From Nocardioides sambongensis (GTDB taxonomy: Bacteria; Actinomycetota; Actinomycetes; Propionibacteriales; Nocardioidaceae): DNA of 64,000 bases. Position 1 is the stretch's first letter, and each line of letters begins with the position of its first letter. The stretch is taken from NCBI RefSeq assembly GCF_006494815.1, contig NZ_CP041091.1, positions 4,168,501 through 4,232,500 on the forward strand, in the 5' to 3' direction. Under the pieces are notes generated by a model. That model was not told the origin of the DNA. It saw nothing but the letters and a program-made list of their open reading frames with translations, and searched no databases. Shown here piece after piece: positions 34,416 through 43,799 of this stretch. Made by a program: the position numbers and the translations under genes.

Positions 34416-35927
34416 GTGACCGCCAGCCCCACCTTCCCGACCGGCGCCTTCCCGACCGGCACGTCCGCGATCGCCGCCATCCCGCAGCGGCGACGGGACG
34501 CCGACCCGCACGGTGCCTGTGTCGCCGACGTGCACACCCGCCTCGACAACGCCGCGTTCGCGGACGCCGTCGACGCGGCGGCCGGGCACCTCGCCGCTCT
34601 CGGCGTGGTCCGGGGCAGCACGGTCGGCGTGATGATGCCGAACCGCGTGGACCTGGTCGTGACCCTCTTCGCCTCCTGGCGGCTCGGCGCCCTCTGCACC
34701 CCGCTCAACCCGGCGCTCACCGCGGACGAGGCCCGCTACCAGCTCTCCGACAGCGCCGCCGTCGTGGTGGTCGTCGACGAGGACGCGCGGCCCAAGGTGG
34801 ACGGCGGCGAGTACACGGTCGTGATGGTCGACGAGCTCGGCACCCGCGACGGCACGCTGCCCGACGTGCCGGCCCGCGACGAGGACCTGGCGATGCTGAT
34901 CTACACCAGCGGCACCACCGGTCGGCCCAAGGGCGTGATGCTGGACCACGCGAACATCACCGCGATGGCGTCGATGCTCGTGCAGAGCACGGGGATGACC
35001 GGCGCCGACCGGTCGCTGCTGATCCTGCCGCTCTTCCACGTCAACGGCATCGTGGTCTCGATCCTCTCGCCGCTGTCGGTCGGCGGGTCGGCGATGATCG
35101 CGCCCCGCTTCGACCCGGCCACGTTCTGGCCCCTCGTCGGCGCCGAGCGACCGACCTTCGTCTCCGGCGTCCCGACGATCTACTCGCTCCTGCTCAGCCG
35201 CCCCGGTGGCGAGGAGGAGGTCCGTTCGCTGCGGTTCGCCGGGTGCGGGGCGGCGCCGATGCCGCCCGGCCTGATCGAGGCCTGGGAGAGCCGGTACGGC
35301 GTCCCCGTGGTCGAGGGCTACGGGCTCTCCGAGACGAGCGCGGCGTGCACCCTCAACCCCGTCGAGGGGCCACGCAAGACCGGCACCGTCGGCCCGGCGC
35401 TGCCGGGGCTGGAGATCCGCATCGTCGACAACGACGGCTCGGTGCTGCCGGTCGGCGAGGCCGGTGAGGTCCAGGTGAAGGGCCCGGTCGTGATGCGCGG
35501 CTACTTCGGACGCCCCGAGGCCACCGCCGAGGCGCTCCGCGACGGCTGGCTCGCCACCGGCGACGTGGGGGCGCTCGACGAGGACGGCTACCTGCGCCTG
35601 GTGGACCGGGTCAAGGACATGATCATCCGCGGCGGGGAGAACATCTACCCGCAGGAGATCGAGAACGTCCTGCACCGCCATCCGGCCGTCTTCGAGGCCG
35701 CCGTGGTCGGTCGCCGCGACGACGTCTACGGCGAGCAGCCGGTCGCCGTCGTCGTACCGAAGCCGGGGGTGGAGCTCGACGAGCAGGCCCTGCTGGACTT
35801 CTGCGGCGAGCGGCTGGCCCGCTACAAGATGCCGCGGGCGATCCACGTGCTGGAGAGCCTGCCCCGCAACAGCATCGGCAAGGTCACCAAGGGCACGCTG
35901 CGCGACCTGGTCAACGGCGAGGGCTGA
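34416..35927 (+). CDS. AMP-dependent acyl-CoA synthetase/ligase
   Basis: A 503-residue adenylate-forming enzyme. The P-loop YTSGTTGRPKGVML, the EGYGLSETSAACTL motif, the ATP-binding GWLATGDVGALDEDGYL hinge, DMIIRGGENIYPQEIE and the catalytic Lys near the end in NSIGKVTKGTLRD are all in order. It activates a carboxylic acid to its CoA thioester. GTG start with GAGGAG ten bases upstream. The cluster of dehydrogenases before it suggests it handles their acid product. Short N-terminal repeats of PTG (FPTGAFPTGTS) are a curiosity. Confidence 0.93.
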   Translation: MTASPTFPTGAFPTGTSAIAAIPQRRRDADPHGACVADVHTRLDNAAFADAVDAAAGHLAALGVVRGSTVGVMMPNRVDLVVTLFASWRLGALCTPLNPALTADEARYQLSDSAAVVVVVDEDARPKVDGGEYTVVMVDELGTRDGTLPDVPARDEDLAMLIYTSGTTGRPKGVMLDHANITAMASMLVQSTGMTGADRSLLILPLFHVNGIVVSILSPLSVGGSAMIAPRFDPATFWPLVGAERPTFVSGVPTIYSLLLSRPGGEEEVRSLRFAGCGAAPMPPGLIEAWESRYGVPVVEGYGLSETSAACTLNPVEGPRKTGTVGPALPGLEIRIVDNDGSVLPVGEAGEVQVKGPVVMRGYFGRPEATAEALRDGWLATGDVGALDEDGYLRLVDRVKDMIIRGGENIYPQEIENVLHRHPAVFEAAVVGRRDDVYGEQPVAVVVPKPGVELDEQALLDFCGERLARYKMPRAIHVLESLPRNSIGKVTKGTLRDLVNGEG

Positions 35928-35944
35928 GGGTCGACCGGCGGGGT

Positions 35945-36647
35945 CAGCTCAGGTTGCTGAACGCCTCCACCTTCGCGGCCGGCCCGGAGACCACCACCTC
36001 GTCGCCGGGGCGCAGCACGGTCGAGGCGGTGGCGTAGTCGAAGCTGCCACCGGCCGGCTTGACCGCGACGATGGTGACGCCGTACTCCTTGCGCACGCCG
36101 TATCCCTGCAGCGAGCGTCCGTGCAGGGCGCGCGGGCGGGGGCGCGGGCGAAGGCGTAGCCGGGGTCGAACTCGATGTAGTCGAGCATCACCTCGCCGCG
36201 GACCAGGTGGGCGACCCGCTTGCCGGTGTCGTGCTCGGGGCGCACCACGTGGTGCACGCCGATCCGGGTGAGGATCCGGGCGTGCGCGTGGCTGATCGCC
36301 TTCGCCCAGACCTTCTTGGCACCGAGCTCGAGGGCGATCGTGGCGGAGAGGATGCTCGACTCCAGGTCGTTGCCCATGCCGATCACCACCCGGGAGAACT
36401 CGCCGACCGAGAGCTGGCGCATCGCCTCCTGGTCGGTGGCGTCGGCCTCGACCACGTGGGTCAGTCGGCCGGCCAGCGAGGCGACCACCTTCGGGTCGCC
36501 GTCGATGCCCAGCACGTCCTCGCCCTGGGTGGCGAGCTCGAGTGCGAGCGAGCGTCCGAACCGGCCGAGGCCGATCACCACGACGCCGTTGGTCAGGTTC
36601 TTACCCAATGAGGGGCCGCCCTTCGGGGAGTCGGTAGAGCTTGCCAC
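35945..36647 (-). CDS. trkA: TrkA-type NAD-binding potassium uptake regulator, apparent frameshift
   Basis: A KtrA/TrkA RCK protein: GVVVIGLGRFGRSLALELA (Rossmann), DGDPKVV, ATDQEAMRQL and the KKVWAKAISHAHARILTRIGVHHV helix region. After GYAFAR the frame degenerates; one base lost in a CCCGCGCGCCC run near 36137 explains it, since the other frame reads RALHGRSLQGYGVRKEYGVT, IVAVKPAGGSFDYATASTVL and RPGDEVVVSG to a normal stop at 35945, the TrkA_C domain. It overlaps trkH by up to 47 bases, depending on whether ATG 36647 or TTG 36609 is used. The frameshift may be real or an assembly slip. Confidence 0.85.
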
Positions 36648-37968
36648 GGTCGCGGAGCGCGAGCGCGGAGACCAGGGTGATCGGGCCGAGCCGGCCCAGG
36701 AACATCAGGCCGACCAGTAGCAGCTGCCCGACCGCGGGCAGGTCCGCGGTGATGCCGGTGGAGAGGCCCACGGTGGAGAAGGCGGAGACCACCTCGAAGA
36801 TCAGCGCGTCCAGTCGCTCGTCGGTGAGGTAGGCCAGGGCCAGGGTCGCCCCGAGCACCGCGCCGGCGGCGAGGAGGGCGACGGTCAGCGCCTGGCGCAC
36901 CACCCGCTCGTCCAGGCGGCGGCCGTGCAGCTCGACGTCCCGCTCGCCGCGCACCTCCGCCCAGATCACCCAGGCGAGCACCATGAACGTGGTGACCTTG
37001 ATGCCGCCCGCGGTGCCGGCCGAGCCGCCGCCGATGAACATCAGGCCGGTGGTGGTCAGCAGGGTGCCGTCGTGGGCCTGCCCGTAGTCGATCGCGTTGA
37101 AGCCCGCGGTGCGCGGCATCACCGAGTGGAAGAAGCCGCCCAGCAGCCGGTCCGGCACGCTCATGCTGCCGAGCGTGGCGGGGTTGGTCCACTCGCTGGC
37201 CGTCACCACGATGGTGCCGAGCACCAGCAGCGCGACGGTCGCGCTGACCGTCATCCGGGTGTGCATGTTCCACTTCTGCCAGTGCCAGCGGTCCTTGGCC
37301 AGCTCGATCCAGACCGGGAAGCCGAGCCCGCCGGCGATCACCGCGAAGGCGATCGGCAGGCAGATCCACGGGTCGCCGGCGAAGCCGATCAGGTTGTCGC
37401 TGAACAGCGCGAAGCCGGCGTTGTTGAAGGCCGACACGGCATGGAACACCCCGAGGTAGGTGGCCCGGCCCCACGCCACGTCGTAGCCGAGCGCGAAGCG
37501 CAGCGTGAGCACGACCGCCACGACGGCCTCGAAGAGCAGGGTGAACTTCAGGACCCCGATGAGCACGGTGCGCAGGTCGCCCATCCCGGTCGCCTTGGTC
37601 TCCGCAGCGGCGGTGAGCCGGGTGCGCAGACGCAGCCGGCGCAGCACCGCCAGGGTGAGCAGCGAGGCGAGCGTCATGATCCCGAAGCCGCCGACCTGGA
37701 TCAGCGCGAGGATGGTGACCTCGCCGAAGGTGGACCAGTAGACGGGGGTGTCCACGGTGACCAGGCCGGTGACGCAGACCGCGCTGGTGGCGTGGAAGAG
37801 CGCGGTCAGGAACCCGGCACCGCCGGGACCGGCGGTGGCCACCGGCAGCATCAGCAGCAGCGTGCCGAGCACCACCGCGCCGCCGAAGGCGAGGACCACC
37901 ACCTGCGCCGGATGGCGGAGCCACGCCCGGCGCCCGGGGCCGGCGGTCGGGTCCGTCGTGATCGACAC
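36601..37968 (-). CDS. trkH: TrkH/KtrB-family potassium transporter
   Basis: A 455-residue membrane protein with four selectivity-filter loops, each with the conserved Gly: SAVCVTGLVT, SAFNNAGFALF, MPRTAGFNAID and SAFSTVGLSTGI. About ten membrane segments follow the MPM repeat plan of SKT transporters. It imports K+ and partners with the TrkA protein encoded immediately downstream, overlapping its end. The N-terminal arm is short and basic. Confidence 0.93.
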   Translation of the reverse strand: MSITTDPTAGPGRRAWLRHPAQVVVLAFGGAVVLGTLLLMLPVATAGPGGAGFLTALFHATSAVCVTGLVTVDTPVYWSTFGEVTILALIQVGGFGIMTLASLLTLAVLRRLRLRTRLTAAAETKATGMGDLRTVLIGVLKFTLLFEAVVAVVLTLRFALGYDVAWGRATYLGVFHAVSAFNNAGFALFSDNLIGFAGDPWICLPIAFAVIAGGLGFPVWIELAKDRWHWQKWNMHTRMTVSATVALLVLGTIVVTASEWTNPATLGSMSVPDRLLGGFFHSVMPRTAGFNAIDYGQAHDGTLLTTTGLMFIGGGSAGTAGGIKVTTFMVLAWVIWAEVRGERDVELHGRRLDERVVRQALTVALLAAGAVLGATLALAYLTDERLDALIFEVVSAFSTVGLSTGITADLPAVGQLLLVGLMFLGRLGPITLVSALALRDRGKLYRLPEGRPLIG

Positions 37969-38059
37969 CCGAGGAGGCTACGCCTGTCCGGACCCCGGGG
38001 ACCGGTGACCTGCGTCACGACCCGCCGCTTGCGTCGTACTCCCCGAGACCCGGCGGGTG

Positions 38060-38080
38060 ATTCTTGACCCGTTCAAGAAT
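38060..38080. promoter_or_regulatory. Operator-promoter of the furA-katG unit
   Basis: ATTCTTGA-CCCGT-TCAAGAAT is a perfect 8-5-8 palindrome. A -35-like TTGACC lies inside it and a -10-like TAGGCT follows at 38086-38091, so a bound dimer would cover the promoter. It ends 18 bases before the fur start codon, the position where FurA proteins repress their own furA-katG operon. Confidence 0.75.
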
Positions 38081-38097
38081 ACGAGTAGGCTGGCCGC

Positions 38098-38546
38098 ATG
38101 CCCACGACGCCCGACTTCCCGCAGATGCTGCGCGGGCGGGGCTGCGGGTGACGCGTCCGCGACTGGCCGTCCTGGATGCAGTGCACCGGCACGCCCACGC
38201 CGACACCGACACCGTGATCGGTGTCGTCCGGCAGGCGCTGCCGGAGGTGTCCCACCAAGCCGTCTACGACGTCCTCAAGGCGTTGACCAACGCCGGACTG
38301 GTCCGGCGGATCCAGCCGTCCGGGTCGGTGGCCCGCTACGAGAGCAGGGTCGGCGACAACCACCACCATGTGGTCTGCCGCGTCTGCGGCGCGATCGCCG
38401 ACGTCGACTGCGCCGTCGGCGAGGCGCCCTGCCTGACCGCGGAGAACGACCACGGCTTCCGCATCGACGAGGCCGAGGTCATCTACTGGGGCCGCTGCCC
38501 CACCTGTGCGGCCACCCTGGCGCCGGCGCCGAGCGGGGCCCCTTAG
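38098..38546 (+). CDS. furA: Fur-family peroxide/iron regulator (FurA-like), apparent frameshift near start
   Basis: The Fur fold is clear from residue ~17: [14 protein letters not shown], then [21 protein letters not shown] (recognition helix), metal-binding [11 protein letters not shown], and a second Cys pair GRCPTCA. The natural ATG at 38098 ([12 protein letters not shown]) sits in another frame than the body; one base missing in the GCGCGGGCGGGG run around 38135 reconciles them. If the indel were genuine, only a GTG at 38148 could start the protein and the first helix would be lost. katG follows 104 bases later, the FurA-KatG order of actinobacteria, with an operator palindrome upstream. 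Confidence 0.85.
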
Positions 38547-38649
38547 GCGGCCCGTCCCTTCCCCACGCACGACCACGACCGTCGAGCCTGTGCCTCGACC
38601 CAGCAGTACCTCCACCAGTGACAGCGAAGTGCAAATCGGAGAGGAATCC

Positions 38650-40878
38650 ATGTCTGAGAACCACGAGACCGAGCTCGGCGACCTGAACGAGAGCTCGGCC
38701 ACGCCCTCCACCGAGGGCAAGTGCCCGGTGATGCACGGCGAGCTGCCGCACCCCACCCAGGGCGCGCCGAACCACCAGTGGTGGCCGAACAAGCTCAACC
38801 TCAAGATCCTCGCCAAGAACCCGGCCGAGGCCGACCCGTACGGCGACGGCTTCGACTACCGCGCCGCCTTCCTCGGCCTCGACCTGGCCGAGGTGAAGGC
38901 CGACATCGCGGCCACGCTGACCGACTCCCAGGAGTTCTGGCCGGCGGACTTCGGCCACTACGGCCCGCTCTACATCCGGATGGCCTGGCACTCCGCCGGC
39001 ACCTACCGGGTCTGGGACGGTCGCGGCGGCGGCGGCACCGGCCAGCAGCGGTTCGCCCCGCTCAACTCCTGGCCCGACAACGGCAACCTGGACAAGGCCC
39101 GCCGTCTGCTGTGGCCGGTGAAGAAGAAGTACGGCCGGGCGCTCTCCTGGGGCGACCTGATGATCCTCGCCGGCAACGTGGCGCTCGAGGACATGGGCTT
39201 CCCGACCTTCGGCTTCGCCGGTGGCCGCCCCGACGTGTGGGAGGCCGACGACGACATCTACTGGGGCCCGGAGACCGAGTGGCTCGGCGGCGACAACGGT
39301 GGTGCGCAGCGCTACGTCAGTGGTGCCGAGCGTCAGCTCGACGACCCGCTGGCCGCGGTCCAGATGGGCCTGATCTACGTCAACCCCGAGGGCCCCGAGG
39401 GTCAGCCCGACCCGATCGCCTCCGCGGTCGACATCAAGGACACCTTCGGCAAGATGGGCATGACCGTCGAGGAGACCGTCGCGCTGATCGCCGGCGGCCA
39501 CACCTTCGGCAAGACCCACGGCGCCGGTGACGCCGACCTCGTCGGTATCGAGCCGGAGGGCGCCGACCTCGAGCAGCAGGGCCTGGGGTGGAAGTCGACC
39601 CACGGCACCGGCAAGGGCCTCGACGCGATCACCTCGGGTCTGGAGGTCACCTGGACCTACCACCCGACCCGGTGGGACAACGAGTTCTTCCACATCCTCT
39701 TCGCCTACGACTGGGAGCTCTTCCAGTCGCCGGCCGGCGCCAACCAGTGGCGCCCGAAGAACAACGGCGGCGACGGCCTGGTGCCGGAGTCGTTCGGCGA
39801 CGGCAAGCGTGAGCCGCGGATGCTGACCTCCGACCTCGCCCTGCGTGAGGACCCGGAGATGCGCGAGATCTCACTGCGGTTCAAGGAGGACCAGGCCGCG
39901 TTCACCGACGCGTTCGCCCGCGCCTGGTTCAAGCTGACCCACCGCGACATGGGCCCGAAGGCGCGCTACCTCGGCTCCGAGGTTCCGGCCGAGGACCTGG
40001 TCTGGCAGGACCCGGTGCCGGCGGGCGCGGAGCTCACCGAGCAGCAGGTCGGCGCGGTCAAGCAGGCCATCGCCGCCACCGACCTGACCGTCTCGCAGCT
40101 GGTCTCGACCGCCTGGGCCTCGGCCTCGACCTTCCGCAGCTCCGACAAGCGCGGTGGCGCGAACGGCGCCCGGATCGCTCTGGAGCCGCAGCGGTCGTGG
40201 GCGGTCAACCGTCCGGCCGAGCTCGCCCCGGTGCTCAACCAGCTGCAGGAGATCGCGACCGCGCAGGGCGTCTCCCTGGCCGACGCGATCGTGCTCGGCG
40301 GCTCGGTCGGGGTCGAGAAGGCTGCCGCGGCGGCCGGTGTGGACGTCACCGTCACCACCACCACCGGGCGTGGCGACGCCAGCCAGGAGCAGACCGACGT
40401 CGAGTCGTTCGGCTACCTGGAGCCCAAGGCCGACGGGTTCCGCAACTACCTGGCCAAGTCCAGCAAGTACCCGGCCGAGTTCACCCTGATCGACCGGGCC
40501 AACCTGCTCGGTGTCACCGCTCCGGAGCTGACCGTGCTGATCGGCGGCCTCCGCGTGCTCGGCACCAACTGGGACGGGTCGGACCTGGGTGTCTTCACCG
40601 ACCGTCCGGGCGTGCTCAGCAACGACTTCTTCGTCAACCTGCTCGAGCTCGGCACCACCTGGACCGCCGTGGACGACTCCAAGGAGGTCTACGAGGGCAC
40701 CACCGCCGCCGGTGCGACCCTCCGCGGCACCCGGAACGACCTGGTGTTCGGCTCCAACTCCGAGCTGCGCGCGCTGGCCGAGGTCTACGCCAGCGACGAC
40801 GCCGCCGAGAAGTTCGTGGCCGACTTCGTCGCCGCCTGGGCGAAGGTCATGGACGCCGACCGCTACGACCTCGTCTGA
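38650..40878 (+). CDS. katG: Catalase-peroxidase KatG
   Basis: A 742-residue two-domain haem enzyme that removes hydrogen peroxide. The distal triad is Arg110, Trp113 and His114 in [11 protein letters not shown]; the Met-Tyr-Trp adduct residues are Trp113, Tyr243 (LIYVNPEG) and Met269 (FGKMGM); the proximal haem ligand is His284 in AGGHTFGK. The C-terminal half repeats the fold without haem ligands, as usual. The ATG has a GAGAGGAATC ribosome site. It is downstream of a FurA-like gene and followed by two strong hairpins. Confidence 0.97.
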   Translation: MSENHETELGDLNESSATPSTEGKCPVMHGELPHPTQGAPNHQWWPNKLNLKILAKNPAEADPYGDGFDYRAAFLGLDLAEVKADIAATLTDSQEFWPADFGHYGPLYIRMAWHSAGTYRVWDGRGGGGTGQQRFAPLNSWPDNGNLDKARRLLWPVKKKYGRALSWGDLMILAGNVALEDMGFPTFGFAGGRPDVWEADDDIYWGPETEWLGGDNGGAQRYVSGAERQLDDPLAAVQMGLIYVNPEGPEGQPDPIASAVDIKDTFGKMGMTVEETVALIAGGHTFGKTHGAGDADLVGIEPEGADLEQQGLGWKSTHGTGKGLDAITSGLEVTWTYHPTRWDNEFFHILFAYDWELFQSPAGANQWRPKNNGGDGLVPESFGDGKREPRMLTSDLALREDPEMREISLRFKEDQAAFTDAFARAWFKLTHRDMGPKARYLGSEVPAEDLVWQDPVPAGAELTEQQVGAVKQAIAATDLTVSQLVSTAWASASTFRSSDKRGGANGARIALEPQRSWAVNRPAELAPVLNQLQEIATAQGVSLADAIVLGGSVGVEKAAAAAGVDVTVTTTTGRGDASQEQTDVESFGYLEPKADGFRNYLAKSSKYPAEFTLIDRANLLGVTAPELTVLIGGLRVLGTNWDGSDLGVFTDRPGVLSNDFFVNLLELGTTWTAVDDSKEVYEGTTAAGATLRGTRNDLVFGSNSELRALAEVYASDDAAEKFVADFVAAWAKVMDADRYDLV

Positions 40879-40940
40879 GTCCAGGCTGACGCGCTGAGGT
40901 CGCGGGCAGGTCCCGCCATGACCGAGGCGTGAGGCGTCAC

Positions 40941-40976
40941 CACCGGGCCGGTTCCCCACGGGGGACCGGCCCGGTG
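40941..40976. terminator. Strong hairpin after katG
   Basis: CACCGGGCCGGT pairs with ACCGGCCCGGTG, with C/G runs extending the stem and one unpaired T. It lies 62 bases past the katG stop, between convergent genes. Confidence 0.75.
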
Positions 40977-41005
40977 CGCGTCTCGGGGTGCCCGATGGCA
41001 CCAGA

Positions 41006-41062
41006 ACGGCCCGTCCCGCGGGGTCTCCGCGGAACGGGCCGTCGTTCGTGGGGCCGGTCGCG
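41006..41062. terminator. Second hairpin between convergent genes
   Basis: ACGGCCCGT (41006-41014) pairs with ACGGGCCGT (41054-41062), and the inner CCGCGG segments pair as well. It stands 23 bases beyond the stop of the minus-strand DUF1906 gene, so the pair of hairpins can serve both directions. Confidence 0.7.
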
Positions 41063-41085
41063 CCGTCCTGTTCGACGGGCGGGCC

Positions 41086-42537
41086 TCAGGCGATGCCGCG
41101 GCTGAGCTTGCTCCAGGTCCGCTTCTCGACGATCCCGGTCGGCTTGAGGCCGACCCGCCGCTGGTAGGCCCTGACCGCCTGGGCGGTGGTCGCGTCGTAC
41201 CGACCGGTGGCGCGCAGCCGCACGCCGGAGTCGGCGGAGTTGAGGGCGAGCTGCACGCGTCGTACGGCGGCGCCGAGCGAGCCGATCTTCAGCACCGACC
41301 AGCGACCCGCGGTGTGCAGCGACATCCATTCCTGGGTGCCGACCACCGCGCGGGTGCGCAGCCCGCGACCGGACTGCCAGGCGGCGAGCGCGTTGAGCGT
41401 GCGCCGGTTGAGCTTGCCGTTGATCGCGCCGGAGTACTTGCCCTGCTCGGTGAGCAGGCACTGCAGCGTCTTGACCCGGCCCACCGGCGGGGTGCTCGAC
41501 GAGCTCGGCGGGTTGAGCGTCGGGAACGTGCGGTAGCTGATCCGGACACCGCCACAGCGCTTGGTCAGCGGCGCGTTGTCGTACTGCCCGACCTCGAGCC
41601 AGTTGCGGTCGATGTTGATGGTCACGCCGCCCCAGGTCTCGTTGTGGCCGCCCTGGTACTGCTTGACCCGGTTGCCCGGACGCCAGCCGTCCTCGCGGAT
41701 GTAGGAGGTCGAGGTGTTGGCCCGGCCGTCCCAGCGCGCGACCCAGATCCGGTCGGGCAGCCGGTAGGCCTTCGGGCGGTTCACCCGGGCGTCGTCGAGC
41801 ATCTTGATCCCGGACCCGGCGCTGGAGTAGACGCCGGAGACGTAGTCGAGCTCGTGCAGCCGCACGGTCCAGGCGTGCAGGAACGCCATCGCCGACTCGC
41901 GGCAGTTGGTGTTGGTGATGTCGAAGGCCTCGAGGTCGTACCAGAGCGTGCTCCCCGGCACGATGCCGAGCCGCTTGGCCTCGGCCACCGCCGTCCCGGC
42001 CTCGGTGCGTCCCATCTTCCGCGCGGGGACGTAGAGCTTCTTGCGTCCCGGCTTGGCCTTGATCGTCGGGTCGTTGCCGTAGCGCGGGAAGCGGGTGCTG
42101 CACGAGGCCTGCGGGCCGAGCGTGATCGGCAGCAGCTTCCAGCCGCGGGTCAGCTGGTTGCGGATCCAGGTCGGCGTCAGGTTCGGCTGGTCGCGGCAGG
42201 CGCGGGACTTGCCGGAGATGTAGATGCCGACGGCGAGGAACGGCGAGGTGCGCAGCCAGGTGTCCATCGCCTTCTGGGTCGGGGCCAGGCACTGGTCGAA
42301 GCCGAAGCCGGCGAAGTCACCCGGGGTGACCGGGTTGGTGGTGTCGCGGGCGAGCTCGATCGGGTGCGTCTCGGTCGACGTCACACGGTCCGGTACGACG
42401 GGAGCCGAGACGGCCGCCGCGAGCCCCAGCCCCAGGCCGGCGACGGCGGTCAGGGCGGTGGTGCGCAGCAGCAGGCGACGGCCGCGCCGGGCGCGGCCCC
42501 GCGGTCGGGGAGCAGGAGTGCGGGAGCGGGCGAGCAT
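41086..42537 (-). CDS. Secreted DUF1906 glycoside-hydrolase-like protein with peptidoglycan-binding domains
   Basis: A 483-residue exported protein. The signal region has a twin-Arg-rich start and a long Ala/Leu core (LLLRTTALTAVAGLGLGLAAAVSA). Residues ~70-290 form a DUF1906 TIM barrel (FAGFGFDQCLAPTQKAMDTW, AVGIYISGKSRAC, STLWYDLEAFDI, VSGVYSSAGSGI, KQYQGGHNETWGGV), the Rv2525c-like family. Two peptidoglycan-binding repeats follow (VKTLQCLLTEQGKYSGAING; VRRVQLALNSADSGVRLRATG). It should act in cell-wall turnover. Convergent with katG. Confidence 0.88.
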   Translation of the reverse strand: MLARSRTPAPRPRGRARRGRRLLLRTTALTAVAGLGLGLAAAVSAPVVPDRVTSTETHPIELARDTTNPVTPGDFAGFGFDQCLAPTQKAMDTWLRTSPFLAVGIYISGKSRACRDQPNLTPTWIRNQLTRGWKLLPITLGPQASCSTRFPRYGNDPTIKAKPGRKKLYVPARKMGRTEAGTAVAEAKRLGIVPGSTLWYDLEAFDITNTNCRESAMAFLHAWTVRLHELDYVSGVYSSAGSGIKMLDDARVNRPKAYRLPDRIWVARWDGRANTSTSYIREDGWRPGNRVKQYQGGHNETWGGVTINIDRNWLEVGQYDNAPLTKRCGGVRISYRTFPTLNPPSSSSTPPVGRVKTLQCLLTEQGKYSGAINGKLNRRTLNALAAWQSGRGLRTRAVVGTQEWMSLHTAGRWSVLKIGSLGAAVRRVQLALNSADSGVRLRATGRYDATTAQAVRAYQRRVGLKPTGIVEKRTWSKLSRGIA

Positions 42538-42627
42538 GGCGGAACTCCAGGTAGGGGAAGTGGCAACTTTCGTGGAAGCCGCGTCACGATAACCACATTC
42601 GTCACACCGGCAACAGGGGTTACGAAG

Positions 42628-42645
42628 AACTACAAACGTGTAGTT
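42628..42645. promoter_or_regulatory. Palindrome in the divergent DUF1906 / zinc-ribbon intergenic region
   Basis: AACTACA-AACG-TGTAGTT is a perfect 7-4-7 inverted repeat, more AT-rich than its surroundings and located between divergent genes. It is a plausible operator for one or both. Nothing else distinct is seen in this 297-base gap except the TAGGTT box at 42773. Confidence 0.5.
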
Positions 42646-42772
42646 TCCGCAGGTCAGCGGGGGTGCGGTCGCTCGCGACCGTGTGGCGGCCCGCCCCGGC
42701 CCGCGGCGTCCCGGGTGCTGGTGGGGCGGCTGTGAGTGGCGGACGGTCCGCGCCCGCTGGTCCCGGCTCCTC

Positions 42773-42778
42773 TAGGTT
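42773..42778 (+). promoter_or_regulatory. -10 box TAGGTT of the zinc-ribbon protein gene
   Basis: TAGGTT is followed by a ~50-base leader and ATG 42835. The hexamer is the same as at the hotdog, universal stress and kynA genes. Confidence 0.45.
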
Positions 42779-42834
42779 GTCCTCCGACGACCTGCCCACG
42801 CACCCGCTCGGTCCGAGACGTTGGGGGAGACGCC

Positions 42835-43674
42835 ATGAACTGTCCGTCCTGCGGGACCCCCGCGGACCAACCCGGGCAGCGCTTCTGTCGCGCCTGCGGC
42901 ACCTCGCTGACCGCGCCGGTCGCACCCCCGAGTCCCCCGCCCGGCCCGACGCTGTCGCTGCCGTTCGAGGCGACGGCACCGGCCGAGCAGCCCGCCGGGT
43001 GGCGCCGCGCCGTCCTGCCGGTGCTGGGCGTGCTGGTCGCCGCGAGCATCGGGATCGGCGGGACGCTGCTGCTGCTCGGCGGCCCGGGCGAGGCGGCCGC
43101 CGACCGCACCCCGGCCGAAGCGGGTGCAACAGCGACCGCCGCCGACCCCACAGGGCCCGTACCGCCGGCGTCGAGCACGTCGAGCACACGGACGGCCCGG
43201 CCGCCCGGAGCCGGGCGCGCCCGCTTCGAGTGCTGGGACGGGTCCCGGGTCGCCTCCGCCGACCGGTGCCCGGCGTTGAACGGCACGGACGGCATGGCCT
43301 GGGTCTTCCCGGGGTCGGAGGGGCCCGGATGTCGCCGCGCCGGCAGCAGCGGGGGCCGAGGGGTCGAGGTGAACTGCACCGAGCAGGTCGGTGGCCGGGA
43401 GGTCGAGGTGCACTACAGCCGCTGGCGCAGCTGGGAGTCGATGGACCGCAACTACCGGGACGCGGCCACCCGCTCGCTGGACCTGCGGCGCGACGTCAAC
43501 GCGCGTGCGGTCGCCTCCGAGCGTGTCGCGGGCAAGGTCGCCGTTTGGCTCGCCGACCGCTCCGCGCCGTACTCGGTGACGATCTACGCCGACCGCGTCG
43601 CGGACGCGGTGGCGCTCTTCGGGTCGCTGGACGTGCGGGGCCGCGGCGAGCTCACCGGACCCGGCCGTCACTGA
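42835..43674 (+). CDS. Zinc-ribbon membrane-anchored protein
   Basis: A 279-residue protein. It opens with a zinc ribbon of two Cys pairs (CPSCGTPA, FCRACGTS), then a Pro-rich linker, one membrane segment (VLPVLGVLVAASIGIGGTLL), and an extracellular domain with several Cys (FECWDGSRV, DRCPAL, GCRRA, VNCTEQ). The outer domain ends in an alpha/beta part (YSVTIYADRVADAVALFGSL). The function of this architecture is unknown; the cytoplasmic ribbon may bind nucleic acid or protein. A second zinc-ribbon membrane protein follows. Confidence 0.8.
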   Translation: MNCPSCGTPADQPGQRFCRACGTSLTAPVAPPSPPPGPTLSLPFEATAPAEQPAGWRRAVLPVLGVLVAASIGIGGTLLLLGGPGEAAADRTPAEAGATATAADPTGPVPPASSTSSTRTARPPGAGRARFECWDGSRVASADRCPALNGTDGMAWVFPGSEGPGCRRAGSSGGRGVEVNCTEQVGGREVEVHYSRWRSWESMDRNYRDAATRSLDLRRDVNARAVASERVAGKVAVWLADRSAPYSVTIYADRVADAVALFGSLDVRGRGELTGPGRH

Positions 43675-43799
43675 GCGCTTCCAGTACGGTCTGGACCGGC
43701 GCGTGCCATCGGTCGATGGCGCCAGCCAGCACCGAGGAGCGACGCGGCGGCCAGGGTCGTTGCGCCGCACGACGTACCCGATGAAGAGGACCACGACGG

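Noticed and set aside
30731..35846. Further very long minus-strand frames opposite the GMC and acyl-CoA ligase genes
   Set aside because: Same artefact: mirror frames of genuine genes, with no recognisable motifs.
42538..42660. A ydaO-type c-di-AMP riboswitch before the DUF1906 wall protein
   Set aside because: The short leader lacks the conserved helices and sequence blocks of that class.
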